64,000 nt of DNA from Enoplolaimus lenunculus (GCA_030248215.1 JASANG010002509.1:620001-684000), one strand, 5' to 3'; counted from the first letter of the stretch, positions 11,672-24,400 are shown. The notes: a model not told the origin generated them from the letters alone. Numbers and translations: made by a program.

Positions 11672-11891
11672 TGAAGCGAACGGCGTATTACACGCTTGTT
11701 TCTGATATGGTGGTGAATGTTATTGCTGAGTTATTGTTAACGATAATATTTGAAGCACGAAAAACTTCAATCAATGCGTTATTTGCAATAATTTGAATGG
11801 TTTACATTTGTCGTTGGACCAACTGCCAGCACAATATACCCTAGTATTGTTTAACTGTTTTTAAAAATTTGAAACTCTTATATATGGCCAA

Positions 11892-12222
11892 CAGGGTACA
11901 ACCGAGATCCGCGTCCGGCTCCGGTAAAAGTCTTGCCGGAGGTTCCGGCAATTTCGGTAGTAAAATTTTGCATAATTTTGCAAAATTCGTCTGTTTAGCG
12001 CGTTTTGTTTCACTGTTTTGTTACCGTTTTCAGGAAAGAATTTCCGAAATTTCGCACAAAATTAGCATAAAACCAAACAACTTAACAACATATTGCAGAT
12101 ACTGACTAGAATTAACTAATGAACCATCATTTTTACTACCTACTTAATTTCGCCTCACATCCGGCTCCGGCAAGTTTCGTTGACCTCCGGCTCTGGTATT
12201 TTCCACTTCCGGTTGCACCCTG
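11892..12222. repeat. Complete hAT-like CCGG-rich MITE
   Basis: Ends CAGGGTACAACCG and CGGTTGCACCCTG are inverted. The flanks ATGGCCAA (left) and ATGGACAA (right) are an 8-bp target duplication with one mismatch, which is diagnostic of hAT transposition. No transposase is present. Confidence 0.75.
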
Positions 12223-13600
12223 ATGGACAACAACTCGTTCAACTAAACAGTAATCAGTTAATTTTCTTATGTTTTTGTGAAGGGAATAAATCGACAAAAT
12301 GTTTGTGAGCAATTGCATCAAGCGAAAATTCTTTTGGCTTGCAGAATTTTGGCAGGTGCTGAGAAATCTATGAAAGTGGCATTTGGTTCTATTTTTCAGA
12401 ATTACAGCAGTTACGGTTCCCCTCTCACCCCATTGAAAATTTTTAAAATTGTTTACACTTCTAAAATACAGACTTAATAGTGCACGAGGTCCGGACGGAA
12501 TGAGAGAATTATCAATAATTATGTTAAATTATCTGTTGGAAGAATGAGTTTTATGCTCTGCTTCAATGGGACGCATACGAACTGCATTTTACAGGAATCT
12601 TTCAGCACCTGTAACAGAATTCTCAATACGGCTATAGCTTCGTCGGCCCCTGTATAGAACAGGGCCGGAACAGTAGTATAAGCATATTCATAAGCCTAAG
12701 CGTAAAATAAGCCTATTCCTAAAAGCCTGAGCAAAAAATTTAGCCTAAAGCTTCAATTGATTCTGTTTACAGCCCCTCTGGAAAACGATCCGGCTCTGTT
12801 CTACACATGGGCAGCTTCATCTTGTTGCTTGTGGTACAGAATTACCAAAAGATTCGTAAAATACCTAATTTTCACCTCTCTCGGTTCCTGCAAAATTTGT
12901 TGACCTCTTGCCACAGTTTTACCTCCAGTTGCATCCTAGATAAAAACTCACAAAATGTGCTGTTAGACGTCAAGTTAGTTACTTACATATATAAGCAATC
13001 AAAACCCTTAAAGCTGGCCGCTTTTCAAGAATGAAACACACTTTTACTAATAAGACTGATCAGTAAAAATTGACACACGCATAAAACCCAAACTCAATGC
13101 AACAAGATTAACTGCTCTAACTGCTTAGTTATCAAAAATGGCATAGTCCTTGAAACCCATGTTATAATATATAATGGCATGCCCTCTAAGCCTACACATA
13201 ATCCTAAGCCTCCCAGTTACTAAGTCCATGTGAACAAGATAACATAACGTACTTGTGCTAAAGTACTCAGAAAGCTAAAATGAAATGGATGAGCTACCTA
13301 TTACATACAAATTTGGCAGACAAGAATAGTTACTACAAAATGTTGATCGGCCTCTTCAGTTCTCACAATGTGGCACTTATCAACAATTAGTAGTAGTTGT
13401 AGGCTCTTAACTAAGACAGATTGACAGTTACGGAACTAAAATTTAACAGAATAAAATGTATTATGAGTTTAATCCAGCAAATTTTCCAAATTTTGAAACT
13501 CATTATTCTCTAGTTGAGGGTTACATAACTTATCGACAGATAGTGATGATAGGTGCTGCAAACATTTGAGAATACGTGCCCTGGTGTGATACCATTAAAA
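12223..13600. other. Mostly unannotated intergenic stretch
   Basis: Apart from the TTAGGC element at 12645-12812, I see no gene or repeat family between the SOD gene and the LINE fragment. Short AT-rich frames here look like chance. Confidence 0.45.
12645..12812 (+). repeat. TTAGGC-core TIR element, subfamily A
   Basis: GGCCCCTGTATAGAACAGGG at the left and TGTTCTACACATGGGC at the right are inverted. Core hexamers include ATAAGCCTAAGC and CCTATTCCTAAAAGCC. Confidence 0.75.
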
Positions 13601-13613
13601 ATCTAAAGACTAC

Positions 13614-14356
13614 TTGGATGTTATCACAATCGAAGAACCGTCTTTTACTACAAAGCCATCAGTCAGTCTCTTATCAACTACTGCTGCCCCGCCTGGGCGC
13701 CAGTCATCAAGCCCACGCATTGGGAGAAAATGCAGAAAGCGCAGAACACTGCACTCAGAATTGCAACCGGCTGCTATAAGATGTCGGACATCCATGATCT
13801 CCATCGCGAAGCCCAATTCTTGCCCGTCAAGCAGCACACGACCATGCTAGCTCAACAGTACACCCTCATGTGCCATCACCCTGCACACCCATGTCATGAG
13901 CTAACGCGGAGACCCCGACCTCCGAGAGCACGTATAAAACCTGGCATCAACTGTTACAAAGACAACATCGGACACCTGCTTGAAGAAGATGGTACCATCA
14001 ATGATGACCGAGTGAAGAAAGGCATAAAGGCAATTCACACCGATGCAGTTGCAAAAACAATCCGCAATTACAAGATGAATTCGGTTCTCGGCAGAAAACC
14101 TCCAGCAATCAGCGAACAAGAGAAAAACCTACCAAGGAAAACCAGACGGACGCTTGCGCAGCTACGCACTGGATACTGTCGTATCCTCAACTCATACCTG
14201 GCCAAACTTAGCGAAGGAAAAGATCGCTGCCCCCAATGCAACAGTACACCACATGATACAGAGCATCTATTCAACTGCACAAAAAACACCACCAGCCTCA
14301 CTGTGGAAAGTCTGTGGACGGACCCCATAGCCGCTGCAGCGTTCCTCAAGCTCTGA
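13614..14356 (+). mobile_element. 5'-truncated non-LTR retrotransposon (LINE), C-terminal reverse-transcriptase region
   Basis: From about 13614 one frame reads YYKAISQSLINYCCPAWAPV, then MQKAQNTALRIATGCY. This is the conserved end of the RT domain in Jockey/CR1-like LINEs, after the catalytic palm. It continues to a C-terminal cysteine motif, CPQCNSTPHDTEHLFNC (CX2CX8HX4C), typical of the tail of these ORF2 proteins. It stops at TGA 14354-14356. The endonuclease and catalytic RT motifs are absent, so this is a dead-on-arrival 5'-truncated copy. The terminal frame is uninterrupted, which suggests a fairly recent insertion. Base composition is clearly more GC-rich than the flanks. Confidence 0.8.
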
Positions 14357-14562
14357 CTTGAACACTGACGTTGGCAACAAACAACACAACTAAATTAGGC
14401 AGAAAGCTACTTAAAATTGATAAGTTAAATGCTCCATACAAAGAAATTTTGCAGACAACTTAGCCGCAATAATATTGAAAAAATAATCCACATAAGCTTT
14501 TATATTTTGAAACAAAAGTATTTCTAAATGCGCTAATAAGCACATAGCACACAACGTCTAAA

Positions 14563-17500
14563 TTAAAATCTACTTATATTTTCTGGCGTCCAAGTTTGAT
14601 CTTCATGAATATCATAACATTTCTGGAAACGAACCAGTGCCACCCTCGAAGCCTCCTTTCCTGTCATAATCCATGGATCATACTCCTCAGGCCCGGCTAA
14701 AATAAACCGAAAAGGATGTGGCTCATTGGTCTGTTTTAGATGTTGCTGTCGACCAACAGTAAACCGGCCAGCTTTTTGGTTATTATTAACGTCATCAGCA
14801 GGGCTTTGTGAAGCAGGCTTATTGACATTGTCATTTTCATGCATAGAGTACTCACTTGCTGCTGACGTTTTAATAGTTTCAGACTTTGTTTTTGCATCTA
14901 ACGCACAATTTTCCTCGGATACTACAGCACTACTCAGTTCATTAGTTGCTTCTGAATTGCTAAGCATTGGCTCGAAACGAACAATCCCATCGAATCCAAC
15001 TTTAATTCGATCAATGTCTTCAATAGTGGGTTCACCGTTTGGAAACGTTAACGGTACTACTTTGATTAAATGTTTGATGCGCCACAGAATACCATTGTTG
15101 GCTGGCGTGTTTGCCAAGACACGAATATCATACGCCTGATATTAGAAATTAATCAAAAGCTGTAAAACATCTTTACTTAATACAGCATAGTAACACGCGT
15201 TCTCCAAAACCGCATCATAATACGTGTTGACATTTGTTCGAAGTAAAGCTTAATATATTTTATACGATGCGCCTATTGCTATGCTTAAACATTCCAGAGA
15301 TACAACCAACTGACAAGCACATCAGGTTATGTCCAAAACTGCATATATTTACACCGTTACTAACTTGATAAAGTATACGACTCTTGGCTATTGATTTTGA
15401 TCGTGTTAAGACACTATAGAAGTGACCTTGTCTTAAATACCTTTGGATTAGTTTCACCGAACACCAACTTAACATGTTTTGTAATCCAGCGAGGCTGAGT
15501 TGTCGTATTTTTGATTGTCCAAACAGCCCAAATTTTCGGAGGTTCACCATCCGTCATGAACTTCTGGTCAATTTTGAACGGAAAATCTTTGGGCTCTGCA
15601 CGTCGACTAGCGTAATCGAATTCCCGTTTCGTTGAAGGAATAGGAAATTCATGTTTGGTGTTGCGTTTATACACCCAGCATGCTGAAGTATAAACACCTG
15701 ACGTTATGAATGCATAGGAAATTCTTTCATATGTTGCGTTAAGTAGCAATATTTTTTGCTTGGCCCAGGTTACTTGACACAAATACAAATGAGATGGTTG
15801 AAGTTTTATAAAACATCCAAAAGGACCAAAAGTTAAAATACAGAAGTCAGAACTCTCTTGCCGGAGCTGGATATCCGGTCGCACCACACATGTCACTGAA
15901 AAATTCATTTCAGTTTTCTGTTTTGCAATATTATTGGTGAAATAACCCTAGTTGGAGATAGATATTCACTTTATCTGCTGTATTTTACACTTTCATAATC
16001 CACGGAGGCAAAATTTACCTTCGATGGTTTGTTTTCGGCGATTGTCAAGGTTTATATATTATGCGAATGAAATCTATTTAATTTTTATAGTCAATTTTAG
16101 TAAAATATCTTAATTTCCACCTACCAAATTTTAATACTGGAATTTTTAATTCGGGTGAAAATTTACCGGAACCGGAAGGTGAAAAAATGTCGAAACCGGA
16201 ATTCCGGTTGCACCCTGCCTGCTATGTTTCTATCGGCGTCTGCTCAATTTGACTGCATCATGCAAGATTCGGATTTGGATTCGGCAAATTAGCAATGGAT
16301 TCAGAGTCGGTCAAGTCGTAAATTCGGTGCCACCCTGCTTAATATACAAAGGTACGTATACTTTCCTGCGACTAATATCCGTCAAACTAGAATAGTAAAC
16401 CAGCGTATTGTTTATCACCAGTCGTAGTGGGACTACATTTATTGAGCGAAACTCGAACGCACGTAAGCAATTAAGGTAATATGCAAATTAGTTGTTAGCT
16501 AATTATTCATTTATCGGTTTTGGAGGTTTGTAAGCAATTTCCTCAGATTCCTCGCACCCAAAAACCCTTCAGCCACTCTATAATTTTTGGAATAATTTAA
16601 AAAGTCCTAATTTTGTCTTGTCAATTAAGCTAATATGCAAATTAGTTATTAGCTAACTATTCGATTATCGGTTTTGGAGGTTTGTAAACAATTTATTCAG
16701 ATTCTTCGCACCAAAAAACCCTTTAGTGCTGAAATTATATTGCTTTTAACCTTAATAATTAGTGAAATATTGTAAAAAGTCCTAATTTAGGCTTATAAAC
16801 TATGCTAATATGCAAATTATCTATTAGCTAACTGCTCAATTATCGGTTTTGGAGGTTTGTAAATAGTCTACGCAGGTTTCTCGCACCAAAAACCCTTTAA
16901 TGCTAAAATTAGATTGCTTAAAACTGTAATAATCAGTGAAATATTGTGGAAAGTCCTAATTTAGGCTTAATTAATTATGGAAATTAGCCTCTAGCTAATA
17001 AACGGCTTAAAATTTTAAAACCCCAATGCGAGGTTATCACCCCAGGATAATTGGCTTTCAAACAAAAAAAGTGTACCAAAATCGGTTCAGCCGTTCCTGA
17101 GATTCTTTTCGGACGGACATCCACCTTTCGACCCCAATTTCAAAACATAAAACGCTTCGCGAAACTCCGAGCTTCGCTCGGAGTTTCGCTTCGCTCAAAA
17201 ATCGTGAGTCACGCGAATGATACAAAATTTTATAGTAAAAATTAGCCTATAAATGTACTTTTGTGCATGCAAGGCTAGATACTTGTAGCTACAAAGCTTA
17301 CAAACAACCAATGTCAAAAAATCTTTGTTAATTTAACAACACCATTATATTTCGATTGGACACCGTGAAAATTAAAAATGAAAACACAAAATGATAAAAT
17401 TAATTACAAAATGAAAACAATTGAGTAATTTCAGCATAACTGCGAGTGTAACTATCAATACTGGAGCGGGCTTTCAGAAATGTGCAGCGATTTTCCCGTA

Positions 17501-17658
17501 AATTTTCACCGGGTCTCAAAAGAAAAAACATCACAAAAAAGCCAGAATTGTTTATCAAGTAGGTATGCAATAATAGCTCTAACAAACTAGCGCGTTTTAT
17601 GAAATATATATTTCTGAAGAACAGTGAAGACTAACTTACCTCTCACTACTCGTGCCAT
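14563..17658 (-). CDS. MRPL30: Mitochondrial ribosomal protein uL30m
   Basis: Exons (minus) 17658-17640, 15682-15441 and 15135-14563 give 277 residues. The ATG exon codes only MARVVR plus one base, then joins in phase 1; an alternative acceptor at 15697 would add five residues and keep frame. The basic start is compatible with mitochondrial import. The middle exon holds IWAVWTIKNTTTQPRWITKH. The last starts AYDIRVLANTPANNGILWRI and continues HLIKVVPLTFPNGEPT, matching the VKHLIRIKPLKLPQGLP block of human MRPL30. The family protein is a component of the mitochondrial large ribosomal subunit. After the conserved core comes an extension of roughly 130 residues, first Ser/Ala/Asn-rich and then more structured (HPFRFILAGPEEYDPW), making it much longer than the 161-residue human protein. 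A long upstream frame to 15908 is not used in this model. Confidence 0.8.
15925..16217 (-). repeat. hAT-like CCGG-rich element, inverted copy of 25589-26007
   Basis: The stretch with GGTTATTTCACC-complement, ACCTTCGATGGTTTGTTTTC and the ending GGAATTCCGGTTGCACCCTG is the reverse complement of sequence within 25589-26007. It lies in mRpL30 intron 1. Confidence 0.6.
16465..17230. repeat. Element with about 170-bp tandem core repeats and a terminal hairpin
   Basis: Units beginning near 16470, 16627, 16800 and (partial) 16970 share ATATGCAAATTA, ATTAGCTAAC, ATCGGTTTTGGAGGTTTGTAA and CTCGCACCAAAAACCCTTTA. They are followed by a unique tail (AAAATCGGTTCAGCCGTTCC...CGGACGGACATCCACC) and a hairpin at 17159-17189 with 14-bp arms GCGAAACTCCGAGC. 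A related tail is at 22650-22745. The organisation resembles Helentron-type elements with internal satellites, such as bivalve pearl elements; that assignment is inference. Confidence 0.55.
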
Positions 17659-17944
17659 TTTAAAAGCACTAAATAGCCGGCCAGTGTTTATATTAGCAAG
17701 AACAAGCGTTTGGCATTGTATATCGGTCGCAATTTAAAAATAGTAACGCTTGTTACATACTTAGAGGGATTCTTTGTTGTATAAATAACGATTAAGGACC
17801 GCAGCTGTGAGACAATATACTGCTAAAGATCATTCTAGTAGTATTGATATAAAGTAATAGCAAAAATACGTAGGTTTGTCTTTACGCCATGGAGAAGACT
17901 AAAGAACAAACAGGATGAAAATGATAGTTACCGTAGTGACCTTG

Positions 17945-18115
17945 ATGCACGGTTTTTGACAGTCCGGTTAGGTTCGATCAGGCGATCTAACCATTTGTCT
18001 AGCTGGAAAAGTCGAGGTGGGGTGGGTTCAGCTTTTCAAGCTATGGATCTTTAGGCAAGCGCTCTACCACTAAGCCTTGCAGCTGCTTGTAGCTAAGTAG
18101 ACACGCATATACACA
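17945..18115 (-). repeat. tRNA-derived SINE-like repeat
   Basis: The minus strand reads GCTGCAAGGCTTAGTGGTAG AGCGCTTGCC, an A-box-like start, followed by a weak GCTGAACCC B-box. It is related to the copy at 18290-18640. Confidence 0.5.
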
Positions 18116-18289
18116 GCCAAAAGCGAAAAGCATACTATATAGTCCAATGTATCAAGCTTTTTCACAAGCTTACACCTTTATTTTTTCTGTGTGCAATATG
18201 CATTTCGCAAGCAAATTTAACGCTGTTTAAAAATAACCAGGATTATATTTTTCTTCAAAAACTAGATTTCGTGATTGGATACCATTCAG

Positions 18290-18640
18290 TTCGGCATTTC
18301 TCCGCTGGAACCTCCGTCGTGCTAGGGCATCCGGACCCTTTATGAAAACCAAACAACGGGCCCTTAGAAGTGGCGAATTACTCGTTTTTGATGGTGAATC
18401 CGTGCTTGGTCAAGCTTCATTCTCGCGGTTTGATTCCGAGGTCTACCTTTACAGTTATCATCAACGCCGTCTAAATTTTTGCTGATAGAATGCATGAAAC
18501 GGACTGTTAGTCTAAGTAGGAACCGGGACTTCAGACCCTTAACCAAGCAGGTGGAAAAGCGGGCCTGCAAAGTGGGGATCAAGCTCTCAGCCTATGATCC
18601 TTAAGCGATCACTCTACCACTGCGCCACGCAGCCTGCCTG
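18290..18640 (-). repeat. tRNA-derived SINE-like repeat
   Basis: The minus strand reads GGCTGCGTGGCGCAGTGGTA GAGTG, then a perfect 5-bp anticodon-type stem TGATC/GATCA around GCTTAAG, then a B-box-like GAGCTTGATCCCC. T-arm pairing is poor and the loop lacks U33, so it reads as a SINE head rather than a tRNA gene. Confidence 0.5.
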
Positions 18641-18837
18641 TTCAACTATATGTGTCGACCGTATGCTACCGGCGAGCATACTACAAAGTCTGCATTGCAT
18701 ATGTTGCATATGCACCAGGACAAGCATGTTTCACATGCTTACATGGACCAAGTCGTCCGCTACTGAGCATAATCTGAAGAAGCTAGCCACACAACTGTCT
18801 TCCTCAATTAAATTACTTCAATATGGATTATATATGT

Positions 18838-19905
18838 GACATGCGGATGCATGGAGGAAAATAATAACCTCATGCTGATGCTGTACATCGGTAAAAACAC
18901 TGCTGCACATGTAGTGCCTTCATATGCAGCAGCAGTAAAACATTGAAGAACCAAGATACAGGTGTATAATGTTGAGGTTCTTATAAGGCATAAAAACAGA
19001 AAAACTGAGCAGTTGATTGTGAGGCGGCGTGGCTCAGTGGATAGCGCGCTGGACTGAAAATCTGTCGATCCGAGTTCGAAACCAATTGGGAGCGTCCCTC
19101 ATTTTCAGCTGCTGAGAACTAAAAAACTGAAAAACTGTCGTATCCTAAACTACCCAACTTATCACATGGTGACCACGATGGGACCGCAATGGCAAACTGC
19201 CGCGGTAGAACCCAATACATAAGTTGGCGGTCAAGGGACGACCTTGTAGAAAAACCGGGGGATGTGACATGCGGATGCATGGAGGCAAATAATAACCTCA
19301 TGCTGATGCTGTACATCGGTAAAAACACTGCTGCATTGAAGAACCAAGATACAGGTGTATAATGTTGAGGTTCTTATAAGGCATAAAAACAGAAAAACTG
19401 AGCAGTTGATTGTGAGGCGGCGTGGCTCAGTGGATAGCGCGCTGGACTCGAACAATCAAAGTGGCGATCAAGGGACGACCTTTAGAAAAACTGGAAAACT
19501 GACATCGGATGCATGAAACTACCCAACCTTATGCACGCAAACTGCCCGGTAAAAACACTGCTGCATACATAAGTTGGCGGTCAAGGGACGACCTTGTAGA
19601 AAAACCGGGGGATGTGACATGCGGATGCATGGAGGCAAATAATAACCTCATGCTGATGCTGTACATCGGTAAAAACACTGCTGCATATGTAGTGCCTTCA
19701 TATGCAGCAGCAGTAAAACATTGAAGAACCAAGATACAGGTGTATAATGTTGAGGTTCTTATAAGGCATAAAAACAGAAAAACTGAGCAGTTGATTGTGA
19801 GGCGGCGTGGCTCAGTGGATAGCGCGCTGGACTGAAAATCTGTCGATCCGAACTAAAAAACTGAAAAACTGTCGTATCCTAAACTACCCAAACTTATCAC
19901 AATAT
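18838..19905 (+). repeat. Three-unit tandem array with internal tRNA-like segment
   Basis: Units start at GTGACATGCGGATGCATGG (18838, 19262, 19615). Each runs through ACATCGGTAAAAACACTGC, AGAACCAAGATACAGGTG and GGCGGCGTGGCTCAGTGGATAG. The units differ by blocks lost or gained: the second lacks the CATATGCAGCAGCAG stretch. The tRNA-like part at about 19022-19097 has a clear A-box, an anticodon-loop-like CTGAAAA (GAA, Phe-like), and a degenerate T arm around GAGTTCGAAACC. Open frames here are by-products of the repeat. Confidence 0.6.
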
Positions 19906-21458
19906 ATACAGGTTCCTTTACAATTTTTACGTAATCAACAATATTCGTAAGAAAGCGAACGATCATGACAGGGGCCAAAATCCTTTTTTCAAATTTTTTA
20001 GTTTGCTATTGATTTTGTTTTCTAACACCGCTTCCCAACCGGAGGATTCGGGGGCGCTAAGTACTGCTACAACCGCCCGTAACAAAGTTGCTACAAAACA
20101 TTGCAAAAAACGAAACTGCTATTTTGTGCATAAATTAACGAAACTGCCATCTCGTACATAAATTATTACTGGCTAAGTAAATACCGTTATATGTCTGTAT
20201 GCGACCTTTTAATTTTAACTGATCATGATATCTGTGGACCTGCTATCCACACATTTTGAATAACCAAAACTAATAGTAAACAAACCTACGCTATACTTAA
20301 CGTAAACAGAGTTTTTAAGTTGTTGTGCATACAAGTATCAATTTCTATTAAACAAGATTTACTGAATTTTGTAACTAAACATAATTTACGGAATTGTGCA
20401 AGTTAAATCATTTATATTCTAGAAAAATACATTGTCATGTTGCAACGATTAAGTAATGCGCTTATTTCCCGCAAAGCAAAAGTATAATACAATGAGGAAA
20501 AGTGACAACTTATAGCCATTCCTACCCTTGCTTTCTTTTAATGTTGTACACATTAATCGCTAAGCTAAACAATCAAGGTTTCTTTGCAAGAAATTATGGA
20601 AGAATATATTTAAGGATGAATAGGAATGTTACGCTAGTTGCGCAGTGTGACCGACAGTTCCAGGCAGGGTGAGGTATTGTCGCGCAATTCCTGGTTGCCA
20701 TAAATGTTTTCAGGCCCTGAATCAAAGTCGTTGCTAAGTGTACAGAATTAGCGTTATCGCACGTTACCTGTTGTATAACCACAAAAACGCTTCAAGATTA
20801 GAATGTGTTTGCGCTGATAGTTCAAAAATATCTATTTAAGTGATATTGTAACAAATAAGTGCAGTTTTCTTTGGCTCCATTAGCGATGTGACTATCAAAA
20901 TTTTTGCCGATACCGATGCCTATTTTTATTTTCAAAATATGCCGATGGCAAAGCCGACGCTGATTCCAAGTTTAATGATGCTTAGAAACAGATGCGATAC
21001 AACATTACATCGTTATAAATGCTAACACTTAAACCCGAAACAACCATGAAACATAATTTCATGAGAACGACTCATTTCAATTTTTTTACACAGACGCCAG
21101 AGATATAAAAGTGTCAGATCAGACGCACCAGTATGTACCAACAGATAAACTGATAGCATTCCAACTCATTGTTACCTATGAACAAAAAGTATCGACAAAG
21201 AATTGGCTATTTTTTCCAGTGCCGACGCCGGTACTAATGAAAAGTGTGGCTATACCGATGTTGATTAATCGGGTCATCCCTACTCCGCATCCCAACTCCT
21301 AATTTTGTTCTGTTTGCTTTATTGACAGTTTCAATTGTTTTGTTTAGGGTTTAGCAAGTACAGTAAAAAAGAACTGATTAGTCGAGTGGCCTACTAGTAT
21401 TTGTTTTAAAGACGTGTTTTTCTAAAACAGAGCTAATAGATTTGCGCTTATCGCAACA
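19906..21458. other. Intergenic stretch upstream of adducin
   Basis: No gene recognised. About 20880-21290 holds GCCGATACCGATGCC-type repeats ending GATTAATCGGGTCATCCCTA, reminiscent of a hAT-like non-autonomous element. The adducin promoter presumably lies here, but I see no convincing core promoter motif. Confidence 0.4.
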
Positions 21459-24400
21459 ATGCCTGTAAAAGAAAACGGCGTTGCAAACGACCAGTCGCTG
21501 CTACCCGGCATGGAAAGTTTAGATCCTGAGGACCCGGAGTATCAAAAGGAGCTGCAGCGCCCTGTCGCTATAAAAGTTAGTTCAGTATGAATGGTTACTT
21601 TTCTTGTAACGACATTCATTTCAGCGTTTGCATTTTTATTTTTAAAGTATGGAATCTCTATGTGGACTCTTGACTTTTGTTTCAATAACTAAATAAATAC
21701 GTACTATACGTAGCACAAGTGATATGTATTCACTGGGGTGCAACCGTAATCCTGGTTCCGGCATTTTTTCTCCTTCTGGTTCCGGTACATTTTTACCGGA
21801 ACTATAAATTCCGCTATTAAAATTTGGTCGGTTAAAATTAATATATTTTACTGAAAAATGACGATCAAAATTAATTTTGTGTCAAGATATATGTATAATA
21901 TATACCAGTATACTTTTTGAGTTTCAAAGCATGTGTGGTGTTTTCATTTAAGGAGGATCTGAGTGAAATGGAACGCCGTCAACGAGTGCGTCAAATCCTT
22001 GAGTCTGCGTCGTTTAGAGAGGAACTTGAGGACTTGGTGCTTACTGACAAGCAAGTTGGGGAAGAGTTGTTGCATCTACAGCAACAACAAGCGGTTGGTT
22101 CTGCTGTTGCTAAAAGTGGCGGTTTAGCTTCTCTGAAAGCATTACAACAGTTATCGGAGTTAATTTTACCGCCGTCACAAGTCGCCGCTGTAACCGCTGC
22201 AAATACTGCTGGTAAATAGAATTTTTTCATTTGTTTGAAAAAATTGTTTCCCACCTACACTCAATTGTTACGTTTTTTCGGCACAGTAAATCAGTTGTTT
22301 GTTGCCAGTCGTAGGGTAATTACGTTTCTTGAGCAAAACTCGCCTACTTTTACATTCCAAAGTTGGACGCTTTTGTGTTTCCCGTGCTTGAAAACCCTAG
22401 CTGATATGCTAATTAATGATGAGCTAAAACAAACAAATATCCGTTTTATAGATTAATAAACACTTTATACAAATGCCTGGTCTTCAAAACCTTTTAATAC
22501 TGAAATCAGATCGTTTATAAACGTAATAATTCTGCGATATAATGTGAAATGTCTTTAAACTTACATAAATACGCAAATTAGGGTGTAGCCAATCAGCTGT
22601 TTTAAATTTTAAGACCCGATTGCAAAGTTAGCATTTAATCCTCAAATTAATAAGTTGTCAAATAAAAAAGTTCGTCAAACCCGTTCCACGATTCCCGAGA
22701 TTCGTGTTTGACTGACGGACAGACGGTCATTCACCTTTCAACGCCCGAGCAAGCACAAAACATAAACGTTTGGTGAGTGAAGTTTATGTGACTTTTACTT
22801 TTAGCCTATTTGCGACTTAGCTTATTTCCTGCGCTTTCAGGGACAAAAACCGTCATTCCAGTCGCTGATCTAAAGGGATCAGATGCCGCTAAGTATTCAA
22901 AACAGGAACGTTTTGCACGCAATAAACTGGCAGCAATGTGCCGCTTGGTTGATCTGTTTCGGTGGTCCCAGGGTATCAACAATAATGTTTCTGTAAGAAA
23001 TAAAACTTTTCGTTTTTGTTGACATTATTGAACTTGGCACCTGAAGACATGAAACCCACTTGTTATTAAGTATTTAGTTATGCGTATTTTACTGACCTTC
23101 GGCAACGGCTATAATCTTTATTCTGTTACTAAGTAAGTAACCGAGGCTGGTAGGTATGTGTTGTTTTGTGTTTGCGCAGAAGATCTGTAGCACGTATTAT
23201 TTTTAGCTACGTGTCAGCGATGAATCAAGCGAAATATTAATGAACCCATTTGGTCTTCTCTTTCACGAAATCACTGCCAGTTCGCTAATTAAACTCGATC
23301 TGACGGTGAGTTCGGAATTTAATGTTTGTGAAAAATAAAAGCGTGAAAGAGTATATAGAAATGTTTTTACCACGCGGTTGACTGAATGACACCTGATTTT
23401 TAGATTGGACACTTTACGAACATTTAGGTGGTTGAAAATTGTTGGAAATAACAGGTCTGTTGTTAAAGACTAAAGTTTTGTTGTTAAAGACTAAAGATTT
23501 GTCTCTAGTTGCATAAATTTAGCTATAGCAGTTTTTAGCACAATCTTAATAATTTGCATCATCGCGACACCTAATTATCTGATTTAACCATAACTGAACT
23601 GAAGGTTAATTTCGTCATGTAGTTGAGGAATTTTGACATGTAGGAAACGGCAAACCAAAAACCTCGCAATGTGTAGTTCACAGTGCTTTTAATTATGTCT
23701 ACGGGAACTGGTTGATTGCTTAATAATATGCAAATGTTAGCATAGTGTCTCAAAATTATTGTATATACATTTAAAAACTTTTTTATGTTAGGGAACCGTA
23801 CACGACTGTGGTAATTCGGGGCTCAGCGTTGACGCAAATGGTATGCATCTTCATTGTGCGTTGTATAACGGGCGACGTGACATTCGGTGTATTTTGCATT
23901 TGCACAATCCTGTTGTTGATGCGGTCAGTTTGCGCTCTTATTACGCAGCTTTATTGTTTAAAACGAATGTAATGAATAACAGGGAGGTATTTATTTGCGT
24001 AGATATTTGCTTGCATGTTTTGAATTGGTAGATATTAAGTTGGCTTGCAAAGATGATCTTAGTACATGCTTGCCACAGTTGGAACCTTTTAAGACTTACT
24101 GAGCTATTTTCGTTTTAGTACGTTGTGATTGCTTTTTAGTTTTTACAGAACGGGGTCGGTTTGTACTACTATACCTCAGAAACTTATATTTATTGCAATA
24201 TATGTGTGAGCAATTTCTTATGAGTATGACATCTATTACGCTAATTGAACAACTAGTATATATTACAGGTGGCAGCAATGAAATGTGGCCTTCTTCCAAT
24301 CAGCCAAGAAGCGTTACAGCTGGGTCCAGTATCCAGTCACGATTTTTGTGGCCCTGCCTCTGATAAAACGGAACAAGACGCACTTGCGCGTGATTTGGGA

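Noticed and set aside
13614-14356. Host gene for a zinc-finger protein
   Set aside because: The CX2CX8HX4C motif together with the upstream KAISQSL and QNTALRIATGC blocks marks it as a LINE ORF2 tail.
15414-15908. 164-codon minus-strand frame extending upstream of the mRpL30 middle exon
   Set aside because: Only the part from about 15697 or 15682 onward matches the family. The upstream part lies across acceptor-like sites, and a separate ATG exon at 17640-17658 fits in phase.
19022-19097. tRNA-Phe gene
   Set aside because: A-box and a GAA loop are present, but the anticodon stem needs wobble pairs, the T arm does not pair, and the segment is part of a tandem repeat.
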